Shown: positions 6,277 through 6,404 of the stretch, piece after piece
Layout of the letters: each line of letters opens with the position of its first letter
How positions within the stretch are numbered: the stretch's first letter is position 1
NCBI GenBank assembly: GCA_937877295.1
Contig: CALFIV010000277.1
Span: forward strand, 1 to 6,404
DNA: 6,404 bases
Reading direction: 5' to 3'
DNA from: an uncultured Clostridia bacterium
GTDB lineage: Bacteria > Bacillota_A > Clostridia > Christensenellales > CAG-138
The notes under the pieces: generated by a model
What the model saw: only the letters and a program-made list of their open reading frames with translations
The model's database searches: none
What the model was told of the DNA's origin: nothing
Program-made: the position numbers and the translations under genes

Positions 6277-6393
6277 AGACAACGCTCCTTTCTTGCACCG
6301 ACGTCAACGCGCGCCTGCATATCCTGCGAATGCTGTCATCCGCTGCGAACTGTGACCCCGGCTGCGGCGTTTTGCGGCTATACTGTATATAAC
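6277..6393 (-). other. Short upstream region of the membrane-protein gene, no gene recognised
   Basis: This stretch contains the ribosome-binding site AAAGGAG (6285-6291). Open frames read in from the right edge: one stops at 6304-6306, and another runs into the coding region out of frame. Neither resembles the end of a sigma factor or any protein I know. TATA-rich sequence near 6381-6392 could be part of a promoter, but its upstream half would lie beyond the window. Confidence 0.35.
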
Positions 6394-6404
6394 AGATCGG
6401 AAGA
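6394..6404 (+). other. Probable Illumina adapter remnant at contig end
   Basis: The last 11 bases, AGATCGGAAGA, are identical to the beginning of the standard Illumina adapter read-through sequence (AGATCGGAAGAGC). The match ends exactly at the last base of the window, which is what untrimmed adapter at a contig edge gives. These bases should not be treated as genomic. Confidence 0.85.

Noticed and set aside
6304..6393. End of a sigma-factor gene upstream of the membrane protein
   Set aside because: None of the three minus-strand frames reads like a sigma region 4 C-terminus, and the sequence is too short to judge.
6383..6395. Palindrome CTGTATATAACAG as an operator
   Set aside because: Its right end overlaps the probable adapter bases, so the symmetry may be artificial.

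Overview
The window looks like chromosomal DNA from a gut-type Bacillota (Clostridia) bacterium. This is an inference: ribosome-binding sites are strong and purine-rich, both lipoproteins carry an LLAC lipobox, and the left operon is GC-rich (35 of 60 bases G/C in the first line). No RNA gene, CRISPR array or recognisable transposase was found. The right edge ends in 11 bases identical to the start of the Illumina adapter, so position 6404 is probably a contig end and not genuine sequence.

Left block (1-4312, minus strand). Three genes form a tight operon read right to left. First is a 586-residue, 12-helix ABC-2-type permease with two permease halves in one chain. It is followed by two paralogous lipoproteins of 446 and 394 residues that share the sequence CVPTPE around the lipidated cysteine. 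Gaps are 14 and 11 bases, and each stop codon abuts or overlaps the next ribosome-binding site, so translational coupling is likely. No ATPase gene is visible. The second lipoprotein lacks roughly the last 90 residues of its paralogue, and its stop codon sits at window bases 1-3.

Middle intergenic region (4313-4871). Upstream of the permease is an array of 11-base-period direct repeats ([ACT]TGT[AC]A type, seven copies) resembling Pho boxes and other sites for OmpR/PhoB-family response regulators. It also contains a perfect GTTTACA-N8-TGTAAAC dyad. Further right, a GC-rich segment bounded by a 13/14-match direct repeat contains a strong 11-base-pair hairpin. It looks like a non-coding repeat or inserted element.

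Right block (4872-6404). A lone plus-strand gene encodes a 127-residue secreted protein with a signal peptide and a beta-rich mature part. Next is a 137-base element with 11-base terminal inverted repeats (TGTCATYCTGA), resembling MITE-like dispersed repeats. Then, on the minus strand, comes a single-pass membrane protein with anti-sigma-like architecture. Its cytoplasmic and membrane half is GC-rich and its outside half AT-rich, with a sharp break near 5935.

Taken together, the left operon appears to build an envelope complex (exporter membrane domain plus surface lipoproteins) probably under a two-component regulator. The right block is accessory sequence with signs of rearrangement.
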